NCBI GenBank assembly: GCA_018266875.1
Contig: JAFDZR010000025.1
Location: forward strand, 1-64,000
DNA length: 64,000 nt
Direction: 5' to 3'
Origin: Bacteroidota bacterium
GTDB taxonomy: Bacteria > Bacteroidota > Ignavibacteria > Tepidaquicellales > Tepidaquicellaceae
The notes beneath the pieces are model-generated. The model made no database searches, had not been told where the DNA came from, and saw nothing but the letters and a program-made list of their open reading frames with translations. Below, piece by piece: positions 1-8,883 of this stretch. The position numbers and the translations under genes are program-made. The stretch's first letter is position 1, and each line of letters opens with the position of its first letter.

Positions 1-1
1 T

Positions 2-3000
2 CCATTTTCCGATGAACCAATACAGTCTATTGAAAAGCGTGACTATGCAACGATAAAATATAATTCAACAGGTAATCAGTTATGGGTGCAAAGATATAAT
101 CATAATGGAGTTGGTACTTCGGGAGATATTGCAAATTCGATCGTCATAGATGGATCAGGTAATGTCTATGTAACCGGCTACAGCGATGGAGATGCTATTT
201 CACAAATTGACTACGCAACAGTTAAGTATAGTTCTACTGGTGTTCAGCAATGGGTTCAAAGATATAACGGACCCGGTAACGGATGGGACTTTGGTTACTC
301 AATTTGTATTGATAATTCGTCCAACGTATTCGTTACAGGTTATAGCATTGGAAGCGGAACAGGCAACGACTTTGCAACTATTAAGTACAATTCTATTGGC
401 GTACAACAATGGGTGCGAAGATACAATGGTCCAGAGAATGGAGAAGATGGTGCTATAGAGATTCAAGCGGATGTAATGGGTAATGTATATGTGGCAGGTG
501 AGAGTTCAAATAAATTTGGAACAATAAAGTATAATTCTTCGGGTGATCAACTTTGGGTGAAAAGATACGAATCAACTGTAAATAATGTATGGAATAAAGC
601 AAAATCGATTTGTTTAGATAATTTTGGAAACATTTATGTAACAGGATCAAGTGGAATTACGGGAATAGAAAATGATTATGCAACAATAAAATATAATTTT
701 GATGGAATAGAGCAATGGGTGCAAAGATATAACGGACCTGGAAATGGAGAAGACGTCCCAAGTTCTATCAAAGTTGATGCAAATGGGAATGTTTATGTAA
801 CAGGTGCATCTGAAGGAAATGGTACAGGAAGTGACTACGCAACAATAAAATATTCTCAGCAACTACAAGCACCATCTAACCTATATTATGATGCATCTAA
901 TAACCGTCTTATTTGGACTTTAAGTCCATCATCTAATGTTGCAAATTATTTAGTTTACAAAAAAGGAAGTGATAATATATGGGAATCTGTAGCAGATAGT
1001 GGTGGATTGGTAAATTCAAATCAGAATTACTATAACATTCAAACAAGTGGTTTTAATTATTATAGAGTTGCAGCAATAAGCAATTCAGGTGATACAGCAA
1101 GATGCGATTCAATTTATGTAAATCGAGGTTATGTTTTAAGAAGATGGAATGCAGAAATTATAGAATCATTTAAAGTAAAAAAAAACGGCTTCAGATTTGG
1201 AAATTCAGAATCGAGTAATGGAGAACCTATTTTATGGAAATCTTCCTGGTATTCTCAATTTCATTATTTTTACCCACCATATCCAATATCTTTCTCTCTG
1301 TTTAACTCATCGGATTATCCTGATTGGCCATTATTTACAAATGTTTATGGAAGAAACAAATGTTACAGTTATTATTTTAGGCCGGGAAACATCTTAGATT
1401 CTTCTTTTCTTCGTAAAAGTGTTAAGAAGTGGAGGGATATTATTTATAATCCTGTTGCAACCGGATGGCGGGGGGCATGTTTTGGAATGGCTGCATCTTC
1501 TTTATTGGCATTTTATAAAAATGAATCATTTTATAATCAATTTCCAATATTAAATAATGTTGAAAATATATATGATCTTTCACCCTCAAGCGGAATAAGT
1601 AAAATTGTAAACTGGTTACATCAATCTCAATATTTTGGTGCTACAGCAGGCAGATATTCTTTACCAGTTGATTTAGCAGGACAAACCCCAGTCATTGTTC
1701 TTAATAACCTAGAATCCAGATTTTCTAAAACAACTACTCCGGGTAAATTAAATGAAATTTTAGCTATCTTTAGTGAATCAGGAGGAGGTCATGCAGTAGT
1801 TCCTTATGCCATTGAAAAAGTTAATGATTCAATAAAATATTTATATATTTACGATAATGAGTATCCTGGAATCGATACTGCCCGTTTTATTATTAATACA
1901 ATATCAAATTCTTGTATTCATAATATGAACAACACTCCAATTAAACGTATGTACTTAGCGGGAAGTTTGGAATCATTTCTTGGAGAACAAACATTTGAAG
2001 AGAATATTCAAAACTCTTATTCAAATAATAATACTTTAAACGATTCCATATTATTTTTCAACTCGATAAATAGTTCCATATTTTATTTGAATCAAAATGG
2101 CGATACAATTTCTGGATTCCGAATTACTGACAGTTCATTTATTGGGAATAAAAATTTTGGTTTTTCACCAATGACTAATGGAAGAGTGAACCCACCAGTA
2201 TATTATAAATTACCATATACAAATTATTTAAAAGTGATTTTAAAAGATTTTGACCCCTCAGAGCAAACATCTTTTTTATCGTTTGACTTTGACTCTACAA
2301 CGTCATACAAAATAGAACGAACTGATTCTGTTCAATCAAATCAAAATGATATTTATTTAATAGATAATGATTATTTTTCATTCGTAAATTCTAATCCTGT
2401 TCAAAAAAGAATAAATCTGTTAACAATAATCACGGAAAATCTTCAAAGCAAAAAAGAGAAAACATTTGATATTAGTAAATTTGTTACGATACAAAATGAT
2501 ACTGTTTTTATGAAGAAAAATAATGATAATTTAGTTCTAAAAAGTACAGGTTCATCAAAAACTTATACTCTAAAACTGAATTACATTGATTCATCGGGGA
2601 ATAAATCTTTTTACAACCCGTCTGTTTTTCTACCTCTAAATTCTACTCACATTATTTCTCCTGTATGGGATAGCATCAAAACAAAACCAGTGAAGATATA
2701 TGTAGACTTGGGAAACAACGGAACAATTGATGATACTGTGTTCATTTCGGATACAGTACTTACAAAAATCAATAATACTAATAATGAAATACCCGGTAAT
2801 TATAAATTATATCAAAATTATCCTAATCCTTTTAATCCTTCAACGATGATCAAATATGAAATCAAAATTGACGGTTTGGTAACTTTAAAAGTTTATAATA
2901 TTCTTGGTACAGAAGTTGCATCATTAGTAAACGAGGTAAAACAAGCAGGCAGATATGAAGCTGAATTCAATGGATCCAATCTCGGCAGTGGAATTTATTA

Positions 3001-3058
3001 TTACAGGTTGCAAGCAGGAGATTTTGTTGAGACAAAGAGAATGGTGCTATTGAAATAA
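2..3058 (+). CDS. T9SS-secreted protein with SBBP repeats and papain-like domain (5' partial)
   Basis: The reading frame is open to the window edge, and the residues before the first GTG (base 86) continue the same repeat (DYATIKYNSTGNQLW), so the gene starts upstream. Residue numbers here count from that GTG. Residues 1-260 hold about five ~50-aa SBBP-type repeats (WVQRYNGPGNG, GNVYVTG, DYATIKY), a beta-propeller-like surface module. An FN3-like segment follows at about 260-346. A domain at about 440-620 contains GACFGMAAS with Cys465, GGGHAVVPY with His569, and YIYDNE with Asp590, in the order of a papain-fold Cys-His-Asp triad. The last ~85 residues form a T9SS type A sorting domain (YQNYPNPFNPST, GIYYYRL, ending KRMVLLK), which predicts export through the outer membrane and surface anchoring or release. 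The peptidase assignment is inferred from residue order only; export is well supported. Confidence 0.85.
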   Translation, partial: PFSDEPIQSIEKRDYATIKYNSTGNQLWVQRYNHNGVGTSGDIANSIVIDGSGNVYVTGYSDGDAISQIDYATVKYSSTGVQQWVQRYNGPGNGWDFGYSICIDNSSNVFVTGYSIGSGTGNDFATIKYNSIGVQQWVRRYNGPENGEDGAIEIQADVMGNVYVAGESSNKFGTIKYNSSGDQLWVKRYESTVNNVWNKAKSICLDNFGNIYVTGSSGITGIENDYATIKYNFDGIEQWVQRYNGPGNGEDVPSSIKVDANGNVYVTGASEGNGTGSDYATIKYSQQLQAPSNLYYDASNNRLIWTLSPSSNVANYLVYKKGSDNIWESVADSGGLVNSNQNYYNIQTSGFNYYRVAAISNSGDTARCDSIYVNRGYVLRRWNAEIIESFKVKKNGFRFGNSESSNGEPILWKSSWYSQFHYFYPPYPISFSLFNSSDYPDWPLFTNVYGRNKCYSYYFRPGNILDSSFLRKSVKKWRDIIYNPVATGWRGACFGMAASSLLAFYKNESFYNQFPILNNVENIYDLSPSSGISKIVNWLHQSQYFGATAGRYSLPVDLAGQTPVIVLNNLESRFSKTTTPGKLNEILAIFSESGGGHAVVPYAIEKVNDSIKYLYIYDNEYPGIDTARFIINTISNSCIHNMNNTPIKRMYLAGSLESFLGEQTFEENIQNSYSNNNTLNDSILFFNSINSSIFYLNQNGDTISGFRITDSSFIGNKNFGFSPMTNGRVNPPVYYKLPYTNYLKVILKDFDPSEQTSFLSFDFDSTTSYKIERTDSVQSNQNDIYLIDNDYFSFVNSNPVQKRINLLTIITENLQSKKEKTFDISKFVTIQNDTVFMKKNNDNLVLKSTGSSKTYTLKLNYIDSSGNKSFYNPSVFLPLNSTHIISPVWDSIKTKPVKIYVDLGNNGTIDDTVFISDTVLTKINNTNNEIPGNYKLYQNYPNPFNPSTMIKYEIKIDGLVTLKVYNILGTEVASLVNEVKQAGRYEAEFNGSNLGSGIYYYRLQAGDFVETKRMVLLK

Positions 3059-3073
3059 ATTTAATCAATATAT

Positions 3074-3868
3074 ATGAAAACAATCTTATTAATTTTCTTT
3101 AATATCTTTTTTATTACTTTAATTTCTTGTTCACAGGAAAATAAAAACGCAGCACAAATAAATATTGCATCTGAGTATGACGAATGGATGAATGAAATGT
3201 CCGGTGTTTACGAAGGTAATATTGATGTTTCATTTGCAGATGGTTCATGTACTACTTTTGGGAGAATATGTATAGATTTATTGAATGATAATCCGTCAGT
3301 ATCTATTGACGGTGTTCTCATACCGGATTTTAAATTAACAAAAAATAATATTAAGAATAACACATGGTATATTTATTCGCTGATTGATATAAATTATGAT
3401 GAAAATTCAAACAGTTGCATAGCTAGATTTGCCGATGAATATGGAATGAATGATGGAGAAGATTTTAATTATATCTGGCATAAAACCGGCGATGCTGAAA
3501 TGGCTAAAACTGAAATTGAGAAATTAAAGTCCGATAACAAAATCTTTTCCCAATATTGGGAGAAATTTATAATAGCATTTATGAACAATAACTTCAAAGA
3601 AATAACATCAAATGTTTCTTTTCCAATAGTAGATTCATGCACAAAAGAAGTCATCAACAATGAATTTGAGCTGGAAAATAAATTGAGGAATGTTCTGAGT
3701 TGGCAGACAACGGAAGATATGGAAAAAAATTCCGACCAGTTGAGAATAGTTGATCATTACGCAAAGATATTCGGAGGGAAATACTATTTTCAGAGAAACA
3801 GCAGTATTTTTTGGGATATAATTGACGGAGAAGTAAAACTTATGAATTTTCATTGCGGATTTGGATAA
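3074..3868 (+). CDS. uncharacterised lipoprotein
   Basis: A 264-residue protein with a type II signal peptide and lipobox (LISC, Cys at about residue 19), hence probably a membrane-anchored periplasmic or surface lipoprotein. I recognise no named domain. The N-terminal half looks beta-rich. The second half has the pattern FSQYWEKFIIAFMNNN followed by SFPIVD, which resembles FKNYWRDFKYAIKSND...IPF in the lipoprotein at 5203-5847, so the two may share an NTF2-like or similar alpha+beta domain (inference). It starts 15 nt after the T9SS protein and its stop codon overlaps the ATG of a decayed gene (TAATG), so it was probably read as an operon. No Shine-Dalgarno sequence is evident. Confidence 0.8.
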   Translation: MKTILLIFFNIFFITLISCSQENKNAAQINIASEYDEWMNEMSGVYEGNIDVSFADGSCTTFGRICIDLLNDNPSVSIDGVLIPDFKLTKNNIKNNTWYIYSLIDINYDENSNSCIARFADEYGMNDGEDFNYIWHKTGDAEMAKTEIEKLKSDNKIFSQYWEKFIIAFMNNNFKEITSNVSFPIVDSCTKEVINNEFELENKLRNVLSWQTTEDMEKNSDQLRIVDHYAKIFGGKYYFQRNSSIFWDIIDGEVKLMNFHCGFG

Positions 3869-4126
3869 TGAAATGGAAAATTATTTTTGCTTGAAAGCAT
3901 GAGAATAGAGTAAAACCTATATACGAAAACAAAATATATTTAGGATTCAAAAAATAGAGTCTTAGATATAACACGATTAGACGGAAATTGCAAGACTGAC
4001 ACAGAGAAAATATTTTCAGAACAAACAATTCAATACAACGAAAAGAACTTGCCTTTAGAAGTTGTTTTTACTGACAGCTCAGGTAATAAGGAAATTCAAA
4101 CAATTAGTTATAGTTATTTTGATTAA
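3868..4126 (+). pseudogene. decayed small exported-protein gene
   Basis: The ATG overlaps the stop of the preceding lipoprotein (TAATG). It encodes MKWKIIFA, like the start of a signal peptide, then meets TGA. The same frame continues as KHENRVKPIYENKIYLGFKK to a TAG, and a second frame, open from 3944 to 4126, encodes a plausible C-terminal fragment (KNRVLDITRLDGNCKT, VVFTDSSGNKEIQ, ISYSYFD). The tail resembles the strand-turn style of the YD-like proteins at 9380 and 10960. I read this as a gene broken by a stop and at least one frameshift. The parent family is uncertain. The stretch 4127-4180 to the next gene holds nothing recognisable. Confidence 0.4.
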
Positions 4127-4180
4127 ACAATTGTTCTTTATGAAAACATTTTTAATTCCAAAATTTTTATAGTATAAATT

Positions 4181-5050
4181 ATGAAATATGTATTTGTAAT
4201 ATTTTCAATTTTCTATTATTTGCTTTCTCAAAACAGTTATTGCCAGATCTCGGGAACTGGAAAAATATATATTCCGTCCGCAGGAGGATATTTTCTTGTT
4301 ACTGATATCAATGCATGGAGCGAAGAGGATTATAATAATTATAGTGGCAAATATGAATATATCTATCCCGCTTACGATGAGTTTGGTGAATGGGCTGGAG
4401 ATGGTGTCAGTGAAGAAATGTCAGTGATTTTTTCAGGCAAAACTATTTCCTTGTCAACTCAAATGCGGGTAGAAGGGTGGGATGAACCTGAATCAGCAAT
4501 TAGTCAGTTTCAGTATCCCTCTGATTTTTCGAAAAATTATGGGAAATTTATTAAGCTGACTTATAAAGACAGCAGTAATAGAAATATTACCACAAAAGGA
4601 TTACTAACTAATACTAAAAATAATAATGAATATTTTTATGAAAAATCTAAGGATGCAGGTCATAATTCTTTCTTTCTGTTTAACAAACCAATGAGTTTTA
4701 TTTATAATTTGAATGATTTTCAAGAAATGTATCCTGAATTTTCATTTTATGAAAAAGATAAAACCGGTAGTACTGTTTATAAATATTCAAGCTCTAACTC
4801 CGATGGATCCGGAAAATATATACTTGAGGTTATATTTAATCAGGATTTAATCAAAGAAATGCGGCTGACTGGTCAAAGATCCGATGATTTTAATGAATTC
4901 GATAATATAAGGTTTTCTATTCAGGATGAATTTTTTTATGATAGGGGAACGGAGATTAATGAGAAATATTCTTCATTTTTTGAAAAAGATGATTTAAAAG
5001 CTGAAATTAATTATGGGGAAACTACTTATATAACGATTACATGGAAGTGA
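4181..5050 (+). CDS. secreted protein of an uncharacterised GKYE[YF] family (copy 1)
   Basis: A 289-residue protein with a cleavable signal peptide (residues 1-21, ending SYCQ) and no clear lipobox. The mature part starts with GTGKIYIPSAGGYFLVTD and carries YNNYSGKYEYIYP at about 51-63 and EWAGDG at 70-75. The same succession, with L-x-YK and a Gly-rich turn, recurs in the proteins at 8884-9360 and 10120-10923. It is therefore the longest intact member of a three-copy local family, probably beta-sandwich in structure (inference). No known domain or catalytic motif is visible and I assign no function. It lies in the same-strand lipoprotein run, 54 nt after a decayed gene and 35 nt before a signal-peptide remnant. 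Confidence 0.75.
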   Translation: MKYVFVIFSIFYYLLSQNSYCQISGTGKIYIPSAGGYFLVTDINAWSEEDYNNYSGKYEYIYPAYDEFGEWAGDGVSEEMSVIFSGKTISLSTQMRVEGWDEPESAISQFQYPSDFSKNYGKFIKLTYKDSSNRNITTKGLLTNTKNNNEYFYEKSKDAGHNSFFLFNKPMSFIYNLNDFQEMYPEFSFYEKDKTGSTVYKYSSSNSDGSGKYILEVIFNQDLIKEMRLTGQRSDDFNEFDNIRFSIQDEFFYDRGTEINEKYSSFFEKDDLKAEINYGETTYITITWK

Positions 5051-5085
5051 TTATTAGATATCGTCCCCAATTTAGCTTAATTAAT

Positions 5086-5136
5086 ATGAAAAATTTTTTA
5101 ACACTTTCATTTCTATTGATTTTCGGTAATGTCTGA
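5086..5136 (+). pseudogene. orphan signal-peptide remnant
   Basis: An ATG opens a 16-codon frame, MKNFLTLSFLLIFGNV, then TGA. The sequence is a typical n-region plus hydrophobic core of a signal peptide with no mature protein behind it, and no other frame continues it. In an island with other decayed secreted-protein genes it is best read as the 5' remnant of a lost gene. It could also be chance. Confidence 0.25.
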
Positions 5137-5202
5137 ATATTTGTAATGATTTTATAAAATAGTTTTATTCTCATCAAATGATTAAATATAATTGAGCACA
5201 AA

Positions 5203-5847
5203 ATGAAAAAAAGGATTTTAATCATTTTATTGGTTTTAGTTGTATCCTCGTGCGATAAAAAAAATGAGAAATCTGAACCTGCAGTTAAACTTAGTAAAAA
5301 TAAATTGGAGTTGAATGAAAGAAAACTTGAACAATTGGCAAAAGACAGTTTGCCTCCTGTAAAGGAAAGCTTTCTAAAAGATACTCTTGTTTTAAATCCC
5401 CGATACAAGTTTTCAAAACATTCAAGTTTTAAAAATTATTGGAGGGATTTTAAATATGCGATAAAATCAAATGATAAACCTGCAGTTTTGTTGATGACTA
5501 ATATTCCATTTGAGGACAGATATGGCAGGGTCTATGATGGGGCATATGGTTCTTCGAGATCTGTAAATTCAAATACACCTGAAGAATTTTTATTGAATTA
5601 TGATAGAATATTTGATATTTGTGATAAAAAAATAATAGCTAATGCAAAATTTAAGACCTTAAATGAAACAATGTTTGATAACTATGATACCAAAGGACCC
5701 GGACTATACAAGCTTACAGAAGATGCATATCTTTTAGATTTAAATACAGAAGAAGATCTGGAAGAATGTCATTTTGAACCGTACCTTTTAATTTTTGAAA
5801 GAATCGGTGGTGTATTTAAACTTTCGTATATACCATATCAATCGTAA
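5203..5847 (+). CDS. uncharacterised lipoprotein
   Basis: A 214-residue lipoprotein: MKKRILIILLVLVVSSC gives a short basic n-region, hydrophobic core and lipobox (VSSC, Cys17). Residues 25-60 are charged and helical (KLELNERKLEQL), like the linker of the YARHG lipoprotein that follows. From about residue 73 a globular domain begins with FKNYWRDFKYAIKSND, then IPFEDRYGRVYDGAYG and later LLIFERIGGVFKLSYI. It resembles the second half of the protein at 3074-3868 (YW-x-x-F start, paired strands at the end), suggesting an NTF2/SnoaL-like fold, which is inference. No active-site motif was recognised. It lies 45 nt upstream of the next lipoprotein gene. Confidence 0.78.
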   Translation: MKKRILIILLVLVVSSCDKKNEKSEPAVKLSKNKLELNERKLEQLAKDSLPPVKESFLKDTLVLNPRYKFSKHSSFKNYWRDFKYAIKSNDKPAVLLMTNIPFEDRYGRVYDGAYGSSRSVNSNTPEEFLLNYDRIFDICDKKIIANAKFKTLNETMFDNYDTKGPGLYKLTEDAYLLDLNTEEDLEECHFEPYLLIFERIGGVFKLSYIPYQS

Positions 5848-5892
5848 ATTTATGAAAATAGAATTTTTCTTAAAAGCTTGATACAAACCATT

Positions 5893-6387
5893 ATGAAAAT
5901 TTTACTAATATTTTTTATTTTAGTATTTGCTGTATCTTCATGCAATAAATCCGATTCGTCAAATCACGAAAAAAAATCTGCAGAAACCTCTGACAATGAG
6001 ATCAAGAAGAGAGAAGTTGATCTCAGGGAAAAGGAATTAGCGCTTAAAGAAAGAGAACTGGAGCTGCAGAAAACGGATGATAACAAAGATGAAAATGAAA
6101 TCAAATGTGATTTTCCCGAAGCTTCAGCAAGGGTTTTAACTGATGAGGACTTAAGAAATAAAATTCCTTGGGGATTAAGGGTTATGAGGAATGAAATATT
6201 CGCAAGACTTGGGTACAAATTCAAATCTGAGGACATGAGAGATTATTTTCTCAAAAAAAGCTGGTATATTCCTCTGTATGACAATGTAGAAGGCTTGTTA
6301 AGTAATATTGAAACTGAAAATATTGAATTAATTAAACGATATGAAAAATATCTCGGCAGCAGCTATAATGAAAGTTATGCGAGATAA
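5893..6387 (+). CDS. YARHG domain lipoprotein (copy 1)
   Basis: I place the start at the ATG at 5893, because it gives a clean lipoprotein signal peptide (MKILLIFFILVFAVSSC); the in-frame TTG at 5878 would add five residues before it. After the lipid-modified Cys comes a Lys/Glu-rich helical or coiled-coil linker (KKREVDLREKELALKEREL). A C-terminal YARHG domain follows: MRNEIFARLGYKF, then KKSWYIP and ENIELIKRYEKY. The eponymous YARHG is FARLG here. YARHG domains are small and probably extracytoplasmic, with no known activity. Two further copies lie at 12319 and 13009, and a decayed one at 12822. Confidence 0.85.
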   Translation: MKILLIFFILVFAVSSCNKSDSSNHEKKSAETSDNEIKKREVDLREKELALKERELELQKTDDNKDENEIKCDFPEASARVLTDEDLRNKIPWGLRVMRNEIFARLGYKFKSEDMRDYFLKKSWYIPLYDNVEGLLSNIETENIELIKRYEKYLGSSYNESYAR

Positions 6388-6424
6388 ACTATAAAAATTT
6401 ATTTTATAAACTATAAAAATCAAA

Positions 6425-6853
6425 ATGAAAAAAACCAAACTGTTTTCTAAAAGCACCTCTGCTCCATTTTTAAAAAAATCTTTTAATCCGGTTTTTGTTT
6501 CAGTATTTATTTTATCTGTTTTATCTTTTATCAGTTCTATAGCTCAAGCACAGCCCAAAAATATGGATACTGAAGGATGCGCTGCCTGCGGTGTATTTAC
6601 AGGAGTAATGATACTAATTCCAATATTATGGTTTGTAATAAGTATTGCTTTATTAGTTTGGACAGCACGGGACGCTAAATCCAGGGGTATGGACGGAGCG
6701 GTTTTATGGATGATACTTGTACTTTTTCTTGGACCTATCGGACTATTAATTTACATATTTTCCAGACCACAGGGAATTCTGATTCAATGTCAGCATTGCA
6801 ATAATAAACGACTTCAGGCAAGTGCAAAATGTCCACATTGCAACAATACTTAA
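6425..6853 (+). CDS. membrane protein with C-terminal zinc ribbon
   Basis: A 142-residue protein. The N-terminus has a hydrophobic segment (about residues 24-42, ending AQAQ, possibly cleaved). Two transmembrane segments at about 55-80 and 93-112 follow, separated by a short loop with ARDAKSRGMDG. The last 25 residues are a four-cysteine zinc-ribbon-like motif (CQHCNNKRLQASAKCPHC) predicted to lie in the cytoplasm. The TM pair resembles the PLDc_N / cardiolipin-synthase N-terminal hairpin of small membrane proteins, but no catalytic domain follows. The function is unknown. Its 3' end overlaps the next gene by 25 nt, so the two are probably translationally coupled. Confidence 0.75.
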   Translation: MKKTKLFSKSTSAPFLKKSFNPVFVSVFILSVLSFISSIAQAQPKNMDTEGCAACGVFTGVMILIPILWFVISIALLVWTARDAKSRGMDGAVLWMILVLFLGPIGLLIYIFSRPQGILIQCQHCNNKRLQASAKCPHCNNT

Positions 6854-7131
6854 AAAGACCGGAGCCGTACCTGATAATTCTTGTTTTGATTATGTTGTTA
6901 ACACTAATTGATGTATGCAGGAAACCGGAAGATCAGATAACTGGAAGCATTTATATAAGCGCAGTACGTTCTTATCAAAAATACGGAAGACCTGTTTTGA
7001 AAGGGAAAGTGGTCTGCAGATATAGTCCTACATGTTCTGAATATTCAATAATTGCGGTAAAAGAAAATGGGATTTTAAAAGGGTTGGAAATGACATACTA
7101 TCGAATTGAATCGTGCAGACCGGATAAATAA
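6829..7131 (+). CDS. YidD-like membrane protein insertion efficiency factor
   Basis: A 100-residue protein with a hydrophobic N-terminal segment (about 13-29) and a YidD core: SYQKYGRPVLKGKVVCRYSP, TCSEY, and KGLEMTYYRIESCRP. Cys63, Cys69 and Cys96 match the conserved cysteines of the family (CRF-P-CS-Y...KG...R...C-P). YidD assists YidC-dependent insertion of membrane proteins. Typical YidD is 70-90 residues, lacks such a distinct N-terminal membrane segment, ends CHPWGGSGYDPVP, and sits between rnpA and yidC. This copy ends soon after the last Cys and lies among lipoproteins, so it may be a diverged paralogue. The ATG overlaps the upstream gene by 25 nt. Confidence 0.75.
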   Translation: MSTLQQYLKRPEPYLIILVLIMLLTLIDVCRKPEDQITGSIYISAVRSYQKYGRPVLKGKVVCRYSPTCSEYSIIAVKENGILKGLEMTYYRIESCRPDK

Positions 7132-7254
7132 AAATAATATATGAAATTTTATTCTAACTATGGCCATAAATATAAAATAGAATATATTAAACAGTTATAA
7201 TTTGAATAATTTTAAAAAGATGTTTGAACTATAATAGTTAATAAATTTTATCGG

Positions 7255-8772
7255 ATGAAGAACTTAAATATGAAAGAATTTGAATCAACAAAATATCTGA
7301 TTGCAATATTTGTATTGTTAGCAGCATTACTTTCATCCTGTAATAATACTGAGAATAAAACTCAAGTTAAGGCAGCTCCTATAACTAAAACTGCAGATGC
7401 AATAACTGAGCAAAAAGACTATGAGATAATTGTAGGATCTTTTCTGGGTGATGATAAGAGATGTTATTACGGTGAGAATCCTCCTTCATCTTTGAATTTG
7501 ATCTGGAAATGCTGGCTTGGCGGTGCACCTTCGCAGATGCCGAAAAACAGTACTGGTTCAAATGTAAGATATGGTGCAGGATGGACGGGACAGCCGCTTT
7601 TGTTTAAAGAGAAAGATGTTTTGTATCTGATTCAGGGTTCTTATGATTACAACCTCAGAAAGATCAATGCTTCAAATGGTGAAGTAGTATGGAAATATAA
7701 ATTTGATGATGCAATAAAAGGAACGGGCACTTTGTATTATAATCAAAATTCAAAGAGTGAAGAGAGCAGATTTGTTGTATTGCAGGGCAGCAGACAATCA
7801 GCAGCATCTATTTATAATTTCAGATGTATTTCATTGCTTAACGGCGGAGAACTTTTCAGAATGAAGATAGAACGCACCAGAAGCAGCAGCCGGGATATAG
7901 ATGGTTCAACTCTGATAATAGGTGATTCCGCTTACATTGGTCTTGAAAACGGGATATTCAAAGTGTTCGATCCTAATAGTGATAATGCCGTTAGTTCAGG
8001 AAAGTTTTATGAGCCGGAAGTTTTTAATGAATTAAATTTATTTTCATCAAAAGATATTGCACGTGTCGGCGGAAACATAATTACCGAATCATCTCCGGCT
8101 TATCTAAATGGTAAAATATACATTACAGCAGGCTCGGGAAATGTTTACGGATACGATATTGCAAAAGGCGAAATTGACTGGGAATATTTTATTGGTTCAG
8201 ATTTAGACGGTTCGCCTGTGATCACTGAAGACAGTTGTTTACTTGTTCCGGTTGAAAAACAATTCATAGCAGGTAATGGCGGATTGCTGAAACTTGATCC
8301 CCGTAAGTCTCCTGAAAATGCTCTTGTCTGGTATTTTCCGGTTGGAAATTTTCACATGCTTTCATGGGACGGCGGAGTGATTGGCAGCGCATCAATTAAT
8401 GATAAATATAAATCACCAAATTCAAAATCACTTGCGGCATTCAGCGGTATAGACGGGTATTTATATGTCGTGGATTACAAATCATCAGACGGAACTGCAA
8501 ATAGCTTTGACGGTAAAACGACTGTTGATAAACCTGAACTAATTTTTAAATATAAAACAGGATCTTCGATATCTTCCCCGATAATATTTAAGGATAAGTT
8601 AATTTCCTGCGGTTACGGCGGAATATACCTGTTTAAATTTGATGAAAACTATAATTTCACTTTGATAGAAAAGAAAAATTATTATTTCGAAGCAACTCCG
8701 GTTGTTTACGATGGGAAAGTATTTGTCGCTTCGAAAGACGGATGGCTTTATTGTTTTGGGGATGAAAAATAA
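7255..8772 (+). CDS. PQQ-like beta-propeller lipoprotein
   Basis: A 505-residue lipoprotein (lipobox LLSSC at about residues 25-29). The mature protein is made of PQQ/quinoprotein-type blades, recognisable as strand-Gly-x-[LV]-x-x-[LI]-[DN]-x-x-[ST]-G-x-x-x-W units: LRKINASNGEVVWKYKFDD, VYGYDIAKGEIDWEYFIGS, LYVVDYKSSDG, and YLFKFDENYNF. Such eight-bladed propellers serve as scaffolds (BamB) or dehydrogenases. I see no dehydrogenase-specific residues, so a binding or scaffold role at the membrane is more likely, but BamB identity is not supported at this length. The ATG at 7255 is preferred; an in-frame ATG at 7270 is possible. The 123-bp upstream gap suggests its own promoter. Confidence 0.82.
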   Translation: MKNLNMKEFESTKYLIAIFVLLAALLSSCNNTENKTQVKAAPITKTADAITEQKDYEIIVGSFLGDDKRCYYGENPPSSLNLIWKCWLGGAPSQMPKNSTGSNVRYGAGWTGQPLLFKEKDVLYLIQGSYDYNLRKINASNGEVVWKYKFDDAIKGTGTLYYNQNSKSEESRFVVLQGSRQSAASIYNFRCISLLNGGELFRMKIERTRSSSRDIDGSTLIIGDSAYIGLENGIFKVFDPNSDNAVSSGKFYEPEVFNELNLFSSKDIARVGGNIITESSPAYLNGKIYITAGSGNVYGYDIAKGEIDWEYFIGSDLDGSPVITEDSCLLVPVEKQFIAGNGGLLKLDPRKSPENALVWYFPVGNFHMLSWDGGVIGSASINDKYKSPNSKSLAAFSGIDGYLYVVDYKSSDGTANSFDGKTTVDKPELIFKYKTGSSISSPIIFKDKLISCGYGGIYLFKFDENYNFTLIEKKNYYFEATPVVYDGKVFVASKDGWLYCFGDEK

Positions 8773-8883
8773 TGATAGGTCTGTATAAATATTATTGAGT
8801 TAAATTAATAAAATTGTAAAAAATATATTATAATGTTTGAATCAATTTAAAAACTATATTCAATTAAAAATAAAATTACTTCT

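Noticed and set aside
86-3058. GTG at 86 as the true start of the T9SS protein
   Set aside because: The frame upstream is open to base 2 and encodes the same repeat unit, and no signal peptide follows the GTG.
5878-6387. TTG at 5878 for the first YARHG lipoprotein
   Set aside because: The ATG at 5893 starts the signal peptide cleanly.
7141-7200. 20-codon ORF starting at 7141
   Set aside because: Very short, no signal peptide or ribosome binding site, composition like its surroundings.
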